DNA of 35,649 nt from Chloroflexota bacterium (GCA_005881175.1 VBEN01000021.1:1-35649), one strand, 5' to 3'. Shown: positions 1-7,417, counted from the stretch's first letter. Numbers and translations: made by a program. Notes: a model not told the origin generated them from the letters alone.

Positions 1-216
1 TATTACCGGCCGTCAACGGACACGCCGGCCGCTCGGATCACCACGGTGGTGGGTGGGCCGAAGCCGGCGCTCACCGAGTCATTCATTCGGGTGTTTCCCA
101 ACCCCTGGGTCACCGGAGTCCTGGAACGAGACCTCTTTGCCGGCGTGCTCGCCGAGCCGGCCGACAACCACGATCGCATCGATCGAGTCGATCGGATCGA
201 TCGGCTCGCCAGCTGA
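1..216 (+). CDS. C-terminal fragment of unknown protein
   Basis: An open frame runs in from the window edge and stops at TGA 214-216, leaving 71 residues. I do not recognise the family. The visible part has a mixed strand and helix look (ITTVVGGPKPALTESFIRVF, then a segment rich in L, E and V) and ends in four near-identical DR[IVL] triplets followed by LAS. That tail is coded by a 9-bp tandem repeat. There is no membrane segment in the visible part. Frame choice rests on the absence of stops and on the amino-acid composition fitting a folded protein better than the other frames. Its stop is 41 bp before the next gene on the same strand, so the two may be co-transcribed. Confidence 0.5.
   Translation, partial: YYRPSTDTPAARITTVVGGPKPALTESFIRVFPNPWVTGVLERDLFAGVLAEPADNHDRIDRVDRIDRLAS
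172..207 (+). repeat. 9-bp tandem repeat, four copies
   Basis: Four consecutive units of pattern GATCGNNTC (GATCGCATC, GATCGAGTC, GATCGGATC, GATCGGCTC) encode Asp-Arg-Ile/Val/Leu four times at the very end of the preceding reading frame. The unit length is a multiple of three, so copy-number change would keep the frame. Confidence 0.8.
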
Positions 217-257
217 CCGGAATCCTGATAGCTTTTGATCGAGCGAGCCATTCCGGC

Positions 258-941
258 ATGCGGGCAGGGCGCGGGCGCACAGTCGTCATCACGGTCATCA
301 TCGCCGTCCTGCTGGCGGCGGGCTATACGGCGTACGCGGCCAATCGCGTCTACCAGAGCCTGGAAAGCGGCCGCCGGGACCTGGCCGGGGCGCAGGCCAG
401 CATGGCTGCGGCCGCCCGCACGGGCGACCCTGGCCAGCTCAGCGCCGCGGCCACCCAGCTCAAGCACGCGGTGCTGGACTTCGATGAGGCCAATCGGCGA
501 TCGACGGCTGATCCGGCCCTGCGCCTGGTTGGCGGAATTCCGGCGGCCGGTCAACAGATCGACGCCAGCGCCCACCTCGCCGCCATCGGTGGGGACATGA
601 GCCGGGCAGGGGAGGGCGCCGCCACCGTGGCAATCCAGCTGGCCGCGCTCAAGCAGAAATATGCGGGCCGCCCGCTCGGTGCGGACGACCTCCAGGCGGT
701 GCTCGAGGAGGCGCAGACGATTGCCAGGACCTACAGTGCCTCGACCCGGGCGATCGGCGAGCAGTTGCGCGCGGCGCACGCGGAACGGGAGCAAGTCACG
801 GCGACGGACCTGCTGGCGCCCCTGCGGGACGCCTATGACCAGGTCGATCGAGCCCTCGCGGAGGCGGATACCGCCTTCCTTCGCTACCAGGACGTCAAGC
901 AGGTTCTATCAGATTTTCTTGGGGTCCGACTGCCGGCTTAG
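258..941 (+). CDS. Small membrane-anchored protein resembling a DUF4012 N-terminus
   Basis: A 227-residue protein. Residues about 8-28 form one hydrophobic segment (VVITVIIAVLLAAGYTAYAA) with a basic N-terminus, so it is probably an N-in membrane anchor or uncleaved signal. The rest is Ala/Gln/Glu-rich, almost all helical and likely coiled coil. The stretch around residues 85-100 (PALRLVGGIPAAGQQIDASA) resembles the region after the anchor in DUF4012 proteins, where a P-x-x-G turn follows an Ala-rich helical hairpin. DUF4012 proteins are usually much longer; the large C-terminal domain is absent here. No Shine-Dalgarno is visible before the ATG. Function unknown; a cell-envelope role is inferred from topology only. 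Family assignment is tentative. Confidence 0.6.
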   Translation: MRAGRGRTVVITVIIAVLLAAGYTAYAANRVYQSLESGRRDLAGAQASMAAAARTGDPGQLSAAATQLKHAVLDFDEANRRSTADPALRLVGGIPAAGQQIDASAHLAAIGGDMSRAGEGAATVAIQLAALKQKYAGRPLGADDLQAVLEEAQTIARTYSASTRAIGEQLRAAHAEREQVTATDLLAPLRDAYDQVDRALAEADTAFLRYQDVKQVLSDFLGVRLPA

Positions 942-973
942 TCTGCTCACCCGCGTGCCACGGGTGCGACCGT

Positions 974-996
974 TTTGTAACGTTCCCCGCTACAAA
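974..996. promoter_or_regulatory. Imperfect 23-bp palindrome upstream of HD-GYP gene
   Basis: Arms TTTGTAACG (974-982) and CGCTACAAA (988-996) are complementary at eight of nine positions around a 5-base spacer. The site ends 7 bp before the -10 box of the next gene, so it covers the -35 region, where a regulator dimer could act. It could instead form a weak RNA hairpin after the preceding gene. Confidence 0.4.
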
Positions 997-1003
997 GGCG
1001 CCG

Positions 1004-1009
1004 GATAAT
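1004..1009 (+). promoter_or_regulatory. -10 box GATAAT, leaderless start
   Basis: GATAAT (5 of 6 match to TATAAT) lies 13 to 8 bases before the ATG at 1017, so transcription would begin at or one base before the start codon. No Shine-Dalgarno is present. Confidence 0.5.
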
Positions 1010-1016
1010 TTCGGCA

Positions 1017-2270
1017 ATGGCCGCCGCCCGCAATGCTTCGCGCAAGGGCCGCCAGCGCTCCCAGGACCCGGCCGAGAGCCTTCTCAATCTGAGTAATGAG
1101 CGGCTGACCGGTCTCTTCCGGTGGACGCTGCTGATCTTCGCGGTCATCCTCAACAACCTCAACCCGGCCGCCGGATATGACCAGGCGCGAGTCAACGGCA
1201 TCCTGGCCGCCTGGGGCGTCGTCTGCCTGAGCACCGTGCTGCTCTTGTTCTTGCACCGCCGGCCGGGAAAAGTGTTCAGTTACGGGACCACTGCCGTCGA
1301 CATGCTGGTGGCGACCATGATCACCTGGGCATCCGGTGGCTACACCAGCCCATTTGCCGCCCTGTTTTTCCTGGTGATCACCGTTTCCGCTCTGCGTTTC
1401 GGCGCGGTTGGATCCGTGCTCTGCGCGATTGTCGTTGCCCTGCTCTACCTGACCGCGGGCGCGGTGGCTCCGCTGCAGGAGGGGACGTATCTGACCACGG
1501 TCGCCAACGAGCGAATCGTCATCTTGCAGCGCATGTTCCTGTTCGTGACGGTGGCGGTGCTCGGTTCGGTGATGGCGCGCGCGGTCTCGGCGCACCAGGA
1601 GTTGGTGACGCGGCGCGACGTTGAGGCCAAGCTGATGACCGAGGTCAACATGGCGCTCGCCAATGCCATCGAGGCCAAAGACAGCTATACCCGGGGACAC
1701 TCCGAGCGGTTGGCCAAGCTGGCGGGGGCCTGCGCCGAGCGGATGGGCCTTTCCCGCGATGAGGCGGCGGCCGTTCGGTTAGGCGCGATCCTGCACGACG
1801 TGGGGAAGATCGGAATCCCCGACCGCATTCTGCGGCAGTCGATGGCATTGACTGAGGACGAGATGGCCTGGATGCGCCGCCATCCACAAATCGGCGCGGA
1901 CATCATCGGACCGGTCGAAGGGCTGCACCACGTCGCCCCGCTGATCCGCCATCACCACGAGAAGTGGGACGGCACGGGTTATCCGAAGGGCTTGAAAGCC
2001 GAAGAAATTCCGCTGGGCTCGCGCATCATCTCGGTAGCAGATGCGTTCGAGGCCATGGTGGCCGACCGAATCTACCGGCCGTCGCTGGGCCTGAGCAAGA
2101 CGCTGGAAGAGATCAAAGGCGGCCGCGGGAGCCACTTCGATCCGCGCGTCGTCGACGCCTTCCTGGACATGATCGCCACGGATACCGTTCACCTGCCGTT
2201 GCCCACAAAAGAACAGGGGCAGCGGCCCATGCCCGCGCGTCCGGAAGAACCGGCCCAAACCGCCGCTTAA
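1017..2270 (+). CDS. Membrane HD-GYP phosphodiesterase
   Basis: A 417-residue protein. Residues about 35-190 hold five or six hydrophobic segments forming an uncharacterised membrane sensor module. A linker (about 190-215) leads to an HD-GYP domain (about 215-395). The signature residues are present: HD within HDVGKIGIPD (H260, D261), a triple-His run at 312-314, DGTGYP with G321-Y322-P323, and the ADAFEAM segment with a following R-x-Y. HD-GYP proteins typically hydrolyse cyclic di-GMP, and intact HD and GYP motifs suggest this one is active. The membrane module probably senses an envelope signal. The gene stands alone, has a leaderless promoter and a palindrome just upstream. The C-terminal 20 residues are Pro/Glu-rich and disordered. 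Confidence 0.9.
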   Translation: MAAARNASRKGRQRSQDPAESLLNLSNERLTGLFRWTLLIFAVILNNLNPAAGYDQARVNGILAAWGVVCLSTVLLLFLHRRPGKVFSYGTTAVDMLVATMITWASGGYTSPFAALFFLVITVSALRFGAVGSVLCAIVVALLYLTAGAVAPLQEGTYLTTVANERIVILQRMFLFVTVAVLGSVMARAVSAHQELVTRRDVEAKLMTEVNMALANAIEAKDSYTRGHSERLAKLAGACAERMGLSRDEAAAVRLGAILHDVGKIGIPDRILRQSMALTEDEMAWMRRHPQIGADIIGPVEGLHHVAPLIRHHHEKWDGTGYPKGLKAEEIPLGSRIISVADAFEAMVADRIYRPSLGLSKTLEEIKGGRGSHFDPRVVDAFLDMIATDTVHLPLPTKEQGQRPMPARPEEPAQTAA

Positions 2271-2335
2271 CGCGCTTCTGCGCCGCTCTTTGGGGCGCAA
2301 GCGCCGGCGCGGCCGCAAGGTAATGTTTGCAGGCG

Positions 2336-3304
2336 ATGGAAGTTTTGCCTGGCATTTTCAGGTTAGAGCTCCCCATGCCGTTTGAGCTGAAGCATGTCAA
2401 CGTCTATCTTTTGCGCGACGGTGCCCATTTCACCCTGATCGATACCGGGCTTCAAACCGAAGAATCGCGGCAGGCGCTGAACCAGAAACTGGCCGCACTG
2501 AAGGTTCCGGTCGATCGGATCAACCGGATCCTCATCACGCACATCCATCCCGACCATTTTGGCCTGGCTGGCGAGCTGCGCGAACGAGCCCGTGCCGAAC
2601 TGGTGATCCATCGCCTGGAAGTGGCGCTCATGGAACCGCGCTACGCGCGAGCGGAGGACCTCGTGCATGATGTCGCCGAGTGGTTGAGTAAGAACGGCGT
2701 TCCCCCGGCAGAAGCCGAATTCGTGAAGACCGCATCGATGGCAGCCCGCGAATTTGTGTCGGTGGTTGAGCCTGACACGCTCCTCGAAGGTGCGGAGCGG
2801 CTGCCGATCGATGAGAGCGAGCTCGAGGTCGTGTGGACGCCCGGCCACTCGCCGGGTCATTGCTGCTTCTACTGGCCGGCCCGGCGGGTGCTGTTTTCCG
2901 GGGACCATCTCCTGCCGAAAATCAGCCCGAACATCGGCTTGCACCCGCAGTCGGGCGCTGACCCGCTGGATGATTATCTCGCCTCACTCGCCCGGATCCG
3001 GGGGCTCGAGATCGACCAGGTGCTGCCCGCGCATGGCGATCCCTTTGGTGATCATCGCGAGCGAATCGCGGTCATCATGCGGCATCACGACGAGCGCAAG
3101 GCCGCTCTCGTCAACCTCGCGCGGGACGGCGCGAAGTCCGGCTGGCAGCTGGCTGGTGGACTCTTTCGCGGCGTCATGGAACGCAACGTCTTTCAGCAGC
3201 GGCTGGCGTTGCAGGAAACGCTCGCGCATTGCCAGTCGCTGGCGGTCGAGGGCCGGCTGCGCAAAGAGTTAAGGCGCGACCTCGTGACCTGGAAAGCCGC
3301 CTAG
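2336..3304 (+). CDS. Metallo-beta-lactamase-fold hydrolase with C-terminal winged helix
   Basis: About 322 residues. THIHPDHFG carries the HxHxDH zinc motif; WTPGHSPGH supplies the next ligand, FSGDHLLP the bridging Asp, and LPAHGDPF the last His. After the metal core (to about residue 240), the remainder resembles the C-terminal helical or winged-helix extension of LACTB2-like hydrolases. Substrate unknown; family members hydrolyse thioesters, lactones or RNA. I chose ATG 2336 because TAATGT at 2321-2326 fits a leaderless promoter; a TTG at 2327 preceded by AAGG is an alternative. The TAG stop shares the palindrome CTAG with the stop of the convergent alpha/beta hydrolase gene, so the genes overlap by four bases. 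Confidence 0.85.
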   Translation: MEVLPGIFRLELPMPFELKHVNVYLLRDGAHFTLIDTGLQTEESRQALNQKLAALKVPVDRINRILITHIHPDHFGLAGELRERARAELVIHRLEVALMEPRYARAEDLVHDVAEWLSKNGVPPAEAEFVKTASMAAREFVSVVEPDTLLEGAERLPIDESELEVVWTPGHSPGHCCFYWPARRVLFSGDHLLPKISPNIGLHPQSGADPLDDYLASLARIRGLEIDQVLPAHGDPFGDHRERIAVIMRHHDERKAALVNLARDGAKSGWQLAGGLFRGVMERNVFQQRLALQETLAHCQSLAVEGRLRKELRRDLVTWKAA

Positions 3305-4083
3305 CGCCGCCGGCGTTCCACCTCTTCGACGAAGTCGACGATCGTGGGCAGCACGGTCGCGAACTGCTCCGAATGGAATTGATGGCCGGCGGGATCAAGA
3401 ATCCGCAGCCGGGCGTCTGGCAGGCCGCGCTGCAGTTCCTCCCCGCGCGCCAGAGGCACCATCTGATCCTGCCGGCCGTGCAGGATCAACACGGGCTGCC
3501 TGATCTCGCCCAACCGATCGCAGAGGTTGTGCTGCTTGACCGCCTGGTCCTGGCGGACGATCGCGTGAAGCGGCATCTTGCCGAAGTGTTGGGCATCCTC
3601 GGCAACCCACTCGGCGTGGTCGAGAATGAACTGCCGCTCGTAGAGATTCGCGTAGCGCCGGAGGGGGCTATCCGCGAGTCCCGGGACCGCGGCGACTGCG
3701 GTGCTCGGCCGCTCGCCGCCGCAGTGGGTGGCGCCCAGGATGAGGCTGCGGACAGCATGCGGCTGATCGAGCGCAAGCTGTTGCAGGATCATGCCGCCTA
3801 ACGAAATGCCGAACCAGTGAGCGGAGGTCTCGCCGGCAGCACGCAGTACCGTCGCCGCATCATTCGCCATCAAGGGGATGCTGTATGGCACGTCCGGCTT
3901 GTCCGACCGCCCGGCACCACGATTGTCGAAGGCGATCACCTTCAAGCGCCGCGAAAGCGCCGGGATGTAACGCCACCATGCGCCCTCGATGCTCGAGGTT
4001 TTTCCGCCCACCAGGACGAGCGGCGGCCCAGTTCCTTCGACGACGTAATGCAGGCGCGTACCATCATCGGCGGTCGCGATCAT
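3301..4083 (-). CDS. Alpha/beta-fold hydrolase
   Basis: A 260-residue single-domain hydrolase of the usual length for this superfamily. The nucleophile elbow is GISLGG (Ser94). The acid is Asp205 in HGRQDQMVP and the base is His233 in DPAGHQFH. The oxyanion region is LVGGKTSS (residues 24-31), and DNRGAGRSDKP is the conserved segment after strand 4. It resembles 3-oxoadipate enol-lactonase and non-haem peroxidase-type hydrolases, but the substrate cannot be read from sequence. No signal peptide, so cytoplasmic. GCTAAT lies 12 to 7 bases before the ATG, suggesting a leaderless start. It is divergent from the next gene with only 12 bp between start codons. Confidence 0.88.
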   Translation of the reverse strand: MIATADDGTRLHYVVEGTGPPLVLVGGKTSSIEGAWWRYIPALSRRLKVIAFDNRGAGRSDKPDVPYSIPLMANDAATVLRAAGETSAHWFGISLGGMILQQLALDQPHAVRSLILGATHCGGERPSTAVAAVPGLADSPLRRYANLYERQFILDHAEWVAEDAQHFGKMPLHAIVRQDQAVKQHNLCDRLGEIRQPVLILHGRQDQMVPLARGEELQRGLPDARLRILDPAGHQFHSEQFATVLPTIVDFVEEVERRRR

Positions 4084-4095
4084 GCCGGCATTAGC

Positions 4096-4422
4096 ATGAA
4101 CACCGAGATGGCAGGGACGTCGTCATTGGGCAGCAGCGCCGTCCCGGAGCCGGCGTGGCGTGCGCTGCGCAGCCTTGATCCCGAGATAGAGGAACGGGTC
4201 ATGACGCTGGCTACGTGCCTGGCGATGGCTGAGCAGCGGTTCCAGATGCTCTTCGAGGACGTGTTGCCTCGCTTTGCCGAAACCCCCGACGACCTCAGTG
4301 GAAAGGCGGACGTGCTGGCCGACGCGCATCACTCGCTGACGCTGCTCCAGGAGAGCCTGCACGTCACCTCGCGGCGGATGCTGGACGTGCTCGACCGCGT
4401 GAGTCGAGAGCTCGGTGAGTGA
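4096..4422 (+). CDS. Small conserved-looking hypothetical protein
   Basis: A 108-residue, mostly helical, acidic protein without membrane segments or Cys. I do not recognise it. An open frame extends upstream to 3817, but that part is antisense to the hydrolase gene and has the composition of a shadow, so I start at ATG 4096 (ATG 4108 is also possible). Periodic Leu/Met positions (VMTLATCLAMAEQRFQML, then LLQESLHVTSRRML) suggest a helical bundle or coiled coil. The gene is divergent from the alpha/beta hydrolase and convergent with the next small membrane protein. No function is proposed. Confidence 0.6.
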   Translation: MNTEMAGTSSLGSSAVPEPAWRALRSLDPEIEERVMTLATCLAMAEQRFQMLFEDVLPRFAETPDDLSGKADVLADAHHSLTLLQESLHVTSRRMLDVLDRVSRELGE

Positions 4423-4445
4423 GGTCGTCGAATCGAACCGGGGAC

Positions 4446-4790
4446 CTAGAGCCCCTGCCGGTCGAGACGCTCCCAGGGTGGATGCTCGCTACCAAGCTCC
4501 CGCTTGAGGTCCGTGGCGCGGTCGACATTGTCCAGGCTGTGCTCGTCTGAGCGGGGTGGTTGCACCTGCCACGGCGCCGGGTCGTAACGCGAGTGATGGA
4601 CCGGCGGGCGAAACCCCCAGGCGCGACGGGGCATCACGCCTGAGGTCTGGCGAAGCCGGAGCGGCTCGGCTGCCGGAGTGTCGTATTCGAGCTCGCCAGA
4701 CCCCGGCCGCAGCGCCATCAGCAGGCCGGCCAAGACGATGACGACCACCCATGCGCCCATGATGGCGACCGACCAGTCGACCAGGCTCAT
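4446..4790 (-). CDS. Small single-pass membrane protein coupled to TauE
   Basis: A 114-residue protein with one transmembrane helix at about residues 8-26, followed by a Pro/Arg-rich, probably disordered cytoplasmic tail containing several tryptophans. Its ATG overlaps the TGA of the TauE gene in an ATGA junction (4787-4790), which strongly suggests translational coupling and possibly a shared complex. I do not recognise a family. A role as an accessory of the exporter is inferred from the junction alone. Confidence 0.65.
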   Translation of the reverse strand: MSLVDWSVAIMGAWVVVIVLAGLLMALRPGSGELEYDTPAAEPLRLRQTSGVMPRRAWGFRPPVHHSRYDPAPWQVQPPRSDEHSLDNVDRATDLKRELGSEHPPWERLDRQGL

Positions 4791-5599
4791 CGACTCGCCA
4801 TTGTAGGCTCGATGACATCGGTGGGCCTGGACTGCATCATCTGCAATCCAGTGAAGGTGAGGTAACCGCCGAACAATAGGCGCAACAGCTGGTCAGGACT
4901 CGCCAGCGCCAGCGATGCCCCGGCGACGGCGCCGACTACCCCACCCACCGACAGCCAACCGGCTGTCTCCAGCCGGATGTTGCCCATGCGAAAGTGTGTG
5001 ATCGAGCCGGAAATCGCGGTAGGGATGATCACGAGCAGCGAGGTCCCCTGGGCCACGTGCTGGCTGAGCCCCATGAGCAGCGTCATGGCCGGAATCATGA
5101 TGGCGCCACCGCCGATGCCGAGCAGGCCGCTCAAGACGCCGGCGAGAGCGCCGACCAGCAACGCCAGCGCCCAGAGCGATGGGCCGCCTGGCCTCAGGCT
5201 CGAGCCGAAATGCACCGGCGCGCCGACCGCGTGCAGCACGGCCTCACCAATCATGAGGAGCCCGACGACGATGGCCAGGACGCCGAAGGCGCGCCGAAGA
5301 CCGGCATCGGAGATGCGCCGGCTCAATCGGGCGCCAGCCACAGCTCCTCCGACCGCGCCGATCGCCAGCGCGATCGCCACCTCGACATCGACTTGATGGC
5401 CACCACCGAGGATCGTCGCGCCGACAAGGGCAATGGGGACGATCACCGCCAGGGAGGTGCCGTTCGCCTCTCGCTGCGGCGTTCTCAGCAGGTAGACCAT
5501 CGCCGGCACCATCACGAATCCGCCACCCACCCCCAGCAGCCCACCGGCCAGCCCGGTGACGACGCCGATCGCAATGAGGCGGGCGGCGCGCCCGTTCAC
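4787..5599 (-). CDS. TauE/SafE-family membrane exporter
   Basis: A 270-residue polytopic membrane protein with about eight transmembrane segments. It shows the internal duplication of the TauE/SafE (DUF81) family: GLAGGLLGVGGGFVMVPAM near the N-terminus and GVLSGLLGIGGGAIMIPAM in the second half. Members export or import sulfite, sulfoacetate, sulfolactate and related small organic anions; the substrate here is unknown. The start is GTG at 5599. Upstream lies an inverted repeat shared with the divergent aldolase gene, one arm of which reads TAAACT toward this gene. The stop overlaps the start of a small membrane protein. Confidence 0.88.
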   Translation of the reverse strand: MNGRAARLIAIGVVTGLAGGLLGVGGGFVMVPAMVYLLRTPQREANGTSLAVIVPIALVGATILGGGHQVDVEVAIALAIGAVGGAVAGARLSRRISDAGLRRAFGVLAIVVGLLMIGEAVLHAVGAPVHFGSSLRPGGPSLWALALLVGALAGVLSGLLGIGGGAIMIPAMTLLMGLSQHVAQGTSLLVIIPTAISGSITHFRMGNIRLETAGWLSVGGVVGAVAGASLALASPDQLLRLLFGGYLTFTGLQMMQSRPTDVIEPTMASR

Positions 5600-5614
5600 C
5601 GCGCCACCATGAAT

Positions 5615-5647
5615 CCAGTTTAGGGGCGCATCGAGCGCCTAAACTGG
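5615..5647. promoter_or_regulatory. Inverted repeat with an outward -10 box in each arm
   Basis: Perfect 10-bp arms CCAGTTTAGG (5615-5624) and CCTAAACTGG (5638-5647) flank a 13-bp spacer. Read outward, each arm contains TAAACT, a TAnnnT-type -10 box: on the minus strand for the TauE gene (predicted start near 5610) and on the plus strand for the aldolase gene (predicted start near 5652). A dimeric regulator bound here would control both genes; an RNA hairpin is the alternative reading. Confidence 0.55.
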
Positions 5648-5662
5648 AAAGACAGATCCTTG

Positions 5663-5670
5663 AAGGAGGA
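5663..5670 (+). promoter_or_regulatory. Strong ribosome binding site for fbaB
   Basis: AAGGAGGA ends four bases before ATG 5675. It decides the start: the longer in-frame alternative (TTG 5660) would place this Shine-Dalgarno inside the coding region. Confidence 0.85.
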
Positions 5671-5674
5671 CGAG

Positions 5675-6751
5675 ATGGCCACAGCCACCGCGACTTCGCT
5701 GAGCAAGCTGGAATCGATCCTTGGGACCGATGCCAGGAGCTTGCTGGAGCACAAGTGCGAGACGATCCCGAAGTCGCAGCTGCACCTGCCTGGTCCCGAC
5801 TTCGTTACCCGTATCTTCGCGACCAGCGACCGGCCAACCCGTGTGCTGCGCAGCCTCGAGTCATTCTTCGATCACGGCCGGCTGGCCGGCACGGGCTACC
5901 TCTCCATCCTTCCGGTCGACCAGGGGATCGAGCACTCCGCGGGCGCCTCGTTCTCGGCAAACCCGGCTTACTTCGACGGGGAAAAGATCGTCGAGCTGGC
6001 GATCGAAGGGGGCTGCAATGCGGTGGCGTCGACCTTCGGCGTCCTCGGGTCGGTGGCCCGCAAATACGCGCACAAGATTCCCTTCATCTGCAAGCTCAAC
6101 CACAACGAGCTGCTGACCTATCCGAACAAGTACGACCAGATCCGCTTCGGGACCGTCCGTGAGGCCTGGGAGCTCGGCGCGATGGCGCTGGGCGCCACGA
6201 TTTACTTTGGATCGCCCGAATCCGATCGGCAGATCCAGGAGATCTCGGCGGCATTCCACGAGGCGCATGAGCTGGGGATGGCCACGGTGCTGTGGTGCTA
6301 TGTCCGTAATCCGGCCTTCACGAAAGATGGCGTCAACTATGAGGTCGCGGCGGATCTCACCGGCCAGGCGAATCACATGGGCGTGACGATCGAGGCCGAC
6401 ATCATCAAGCAGAAGCTTCCCGAGACGAACCGCGGCTATGACGTCTTGAAGTTCGGCAAGACGTCCAAGGCCGTTTACGAGAAGCTGACCACCGACCATC
6501 CGATCGATTTGACCCGATACCAGGTGGCGAACTGCTACATGGGCCGCAGCGGGCTCATCAATTCCGGTGGAGCGTCCTCCGGCGAGAGCGATCTGAAAGA
6601 AGCGGTCAAGACGGCCGTGATCAACAAGCGGGCGGGCGGCACAGGGTTGATCACCGGGCGCAAGGCCTTTATGCGCCCGATGAGTGAGGGCATCCAGCTG
6701 CTGAATGCGGTGCAGGATGTCTATCTGATGGACGAGGTCACCGTCGCCTAA
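5675..6751 (+). CDS. fbaB: Class I fructose-bisphosphate aldolase, FbaB type
   Basis: A 358-residue cytoplasmic enzyme that cleaves fructose 1,6-bisphosphate to glyceraldehyde 3-phosphate and dihydroxyacetone phosphate, or runs in reverse in gluconeogenesis. It belongs to the DeoC/FbaB class I family and is close in length to E. coli FbaB. Recognisable segments are [17 protein letters not shown] (residues about 77-93), the Lys-Leu-Asn-His strand at 140-143, and [15 protein letters not shown] (241-255). That last segment carries the likely Schiff-base lysine (K245 or K247). [14 protein letters not shown] binds the phosphate. A 6-bp GC-rich hairpin (GCCGCC-AGC-GGCGGC, 6752-6766) follows directly but has no T-run. 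The promoter is the inverted repeat shared with the TauE gene. Confidence 0.95.
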   Translation: MATATATSLSKLESILGTDARSLLEHKCETIPKSQLHLPGPDFVTRIFATSDRPTRVLRSLESFFDHGRLAGTGYLSILPVDQGIEHSAGASFSANPAYFDGEKIVELAIEGGCNAVASTFGVLGSVARKYAHKIPFICKLNHNELLTYPNKYDQIRFGTVREAWELGAMALGATIYFGSPESDRQIQEISAAFHEAHELGMATVLWCYVRNPAFTKDGVNYEVAADLTGQANHMGVTIEADIIKQKLPETNRGYDVLKFGKTSKAVYEKLTTDHPIDLTRYQVANCYMGRSGLINSGGASSGESDLKEAVKTAVINKRAGGTGLITGRKAFMRPMSEGIQLLNAVQDVYLMDEVTVA

Positions 6752-6768
6752 GCCGCCAGCGGCGGCGA

Positions 6769-6774
6769 TACAAT
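6769..6774 (+). promoter_or_regulatory. -10 box TACAAT, leaderless start
   Basis: TACAAT sits exactly 12 to 7 bases before ATG 6781, so transcription should begin at the start codon itself. The 30 bases between this gene and fbaB contain no Shine-Dalgarno. Confidence 0.6.
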
Positions 6775-6780
6775 CCGCCC

Positions 6781-6972
6781 ATGGCAGCCCCCCGTCTTCG
6801 GGCGACTGATTCGGGCCAGGTCTACAACATCGATCTACCGGAACTGAAGGTCACGCGCGACGACGTCGACGGCATCTACGTGCTGCACGGGCGCGGCCAC
6901 TTCCAGGTATTTACGACCCGCGAAGAGGCGTTCGACCGGAAGAAAGAGATCGAATACTCGACCTTCCGCTAG
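6781..6972 (+). CDS. Small hypothetical protein, 63 residues
   Basis: A 63-residue soluble protein with a predicted mixed beta and helix composition (VYNIDLPELKV, GIYVLHGRGHFQVF, then a charged helix EEAFDRKKEIEY). I do not recognise the family. Support for it being a real gene is the precise -10 box placement and the balanced composition. No function is proposed. Confidence 0.6.
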   Translation: MAAPRLRATDSGQVYNIDLPELKVTRDDVDGIYVLHGRGHFQVFTTREEAFDRKKEIEYSTFR

Positions 6973-7014
6973 TTCATACTCGGGGTGGCCCGCAAGGGGG
7001 CGGGGAGAACGCGG

Positions 7015-7021
7015 AAGGAGG
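7015..7021 (+). promoter_or_regulatory. Ribosome binding site for a small ORF
   Basis: AAGGAGG ends seven bases before GTG 7029. It is the main evidence that the short zinc-ribbon-like frame is translated. Confidence 0.75.
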
Positions 7022-7028
7022 CATCGTT

Positions 7029-7184
7029 GTGGCGACGGAGAGGACTCAAGCTGGCGGCAAGCCGTGCATCTGCCACATCAAGAAGTCGGGATGGCCGTGG
7101 AAGGCAACCGGGGCGGTGAACGCCGAGAAGCAAGCCGAGTACAAATGCCGCATCTGCGGCGCCACGCACTGGGCGTCGGCCTAA
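7029..7184 (+). CDS. Tiny zinc-ribbon-like protein
   Basis: A 51-residue frame starting at GTG. It has two cysteine clusters: KPCICHIKKSG (C-x-C-H) near residue 13 and YKCRICGATHW (C-x-x-C-G-x-x-H) near residue 39. Spacing and flanking basic and aromatic residues suggest one zinc knuckle or ribbon fold. It has an excellent Shine-Dalgarno, unlike its leaderless neighbour. The family is not recognised; nucleic-acid or protein binding would be typical of such a mini zinc ribbon. Its TAA overlaps the TAG of the convergent HTH gene in the tetranucleotide CTAA (7181-7184). Confidence 0.7.
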   Translation: MATERTQAGGKPCICHIKKSGWPWKATGAVNAEKQAEYKCRICGATHWASA

Positions 7185-7417
7185 GGGTCGCCCATCCAGT
7201 CGGCGGCGTGGGGGAGAGGATGGGCGCCACGGGTGGGACGCAGGTGAAGGGCTCGTTGCAGGTCGGCCCGGCGGTATAGCCGTTCCCGCTTGATGCCCTG
7301 CCGGTAGCTCTTCAGCACCCCGCGGCTGACATAGGCGTACAGGGTCGGCGGCTTGATGCCGAGCACCGCGCAGGCCTCAGCTGCGCTCAAATACGACTCT
7401 CCCTGGATCTCGATCAC
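7181..7417 (-). CDS. Small MerR/excisionase-type helix-turn-helix protein
   Basis: A 78-residue protein starting at GTG 7417. The fold of MerR-like, excisionase-type HTH domains is visible: SYLSAAEACAVLGIKPPTLY is the helix-turn-helix, the following YVSRGVLKSYR is the wing, and RLYRRADLQRAL the closing helix. The last 20 residues are unstructured. It lacks the dimerisation coiled coil of full MerR regulators. Such stand-alone domains serve as excisionases or small transcription factors. No phage or integrase genes are near, so a local regulator of the divergent citrate-synthase-like gene is the more likely role (inference). Confidence 0.7.
   Translation of the reverse strand: MIEIQGESYLSAAEACAVLGIKPPTLYAYVSRGVLKSYRQGIKRERLYRRADLQRALHLRPTRGAHPLPHAADWMGDP

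Noticed and set aside
2279-2299. Hairpin TGCGCC/GGCGCA as HD-GYP terminator
   Set aside because: Only six base pairs with a 9-base loop and no T-run; too weak to call.
3817-4095. N-terminal extension of the small protein at 4096
   Set aside because: Antisense to the alpha/beta hydrolase with shadow-like composition; the divergent start region contradicts it.
4423-4470. Minus-strand tRNA-like remnant (GGTTCGATTC T-loop-like motif)
   Set aside because: No T-stem pairs around the motif and no D or acceptor arm is present; it lies at a gene end and looks like chance.
6752-6766. GCCGCC-AGC-GGCGGC hairpin as fbaB terminator
   Set aside because: No T-run follows; instead the next gene's -10 box begins at 6769. 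Kept only as a note under fbaB.
7181-7417. Prophage excisionase
   Set aside because: The HTH type fits, but no integrase, attachment site or phage gene is nearby.
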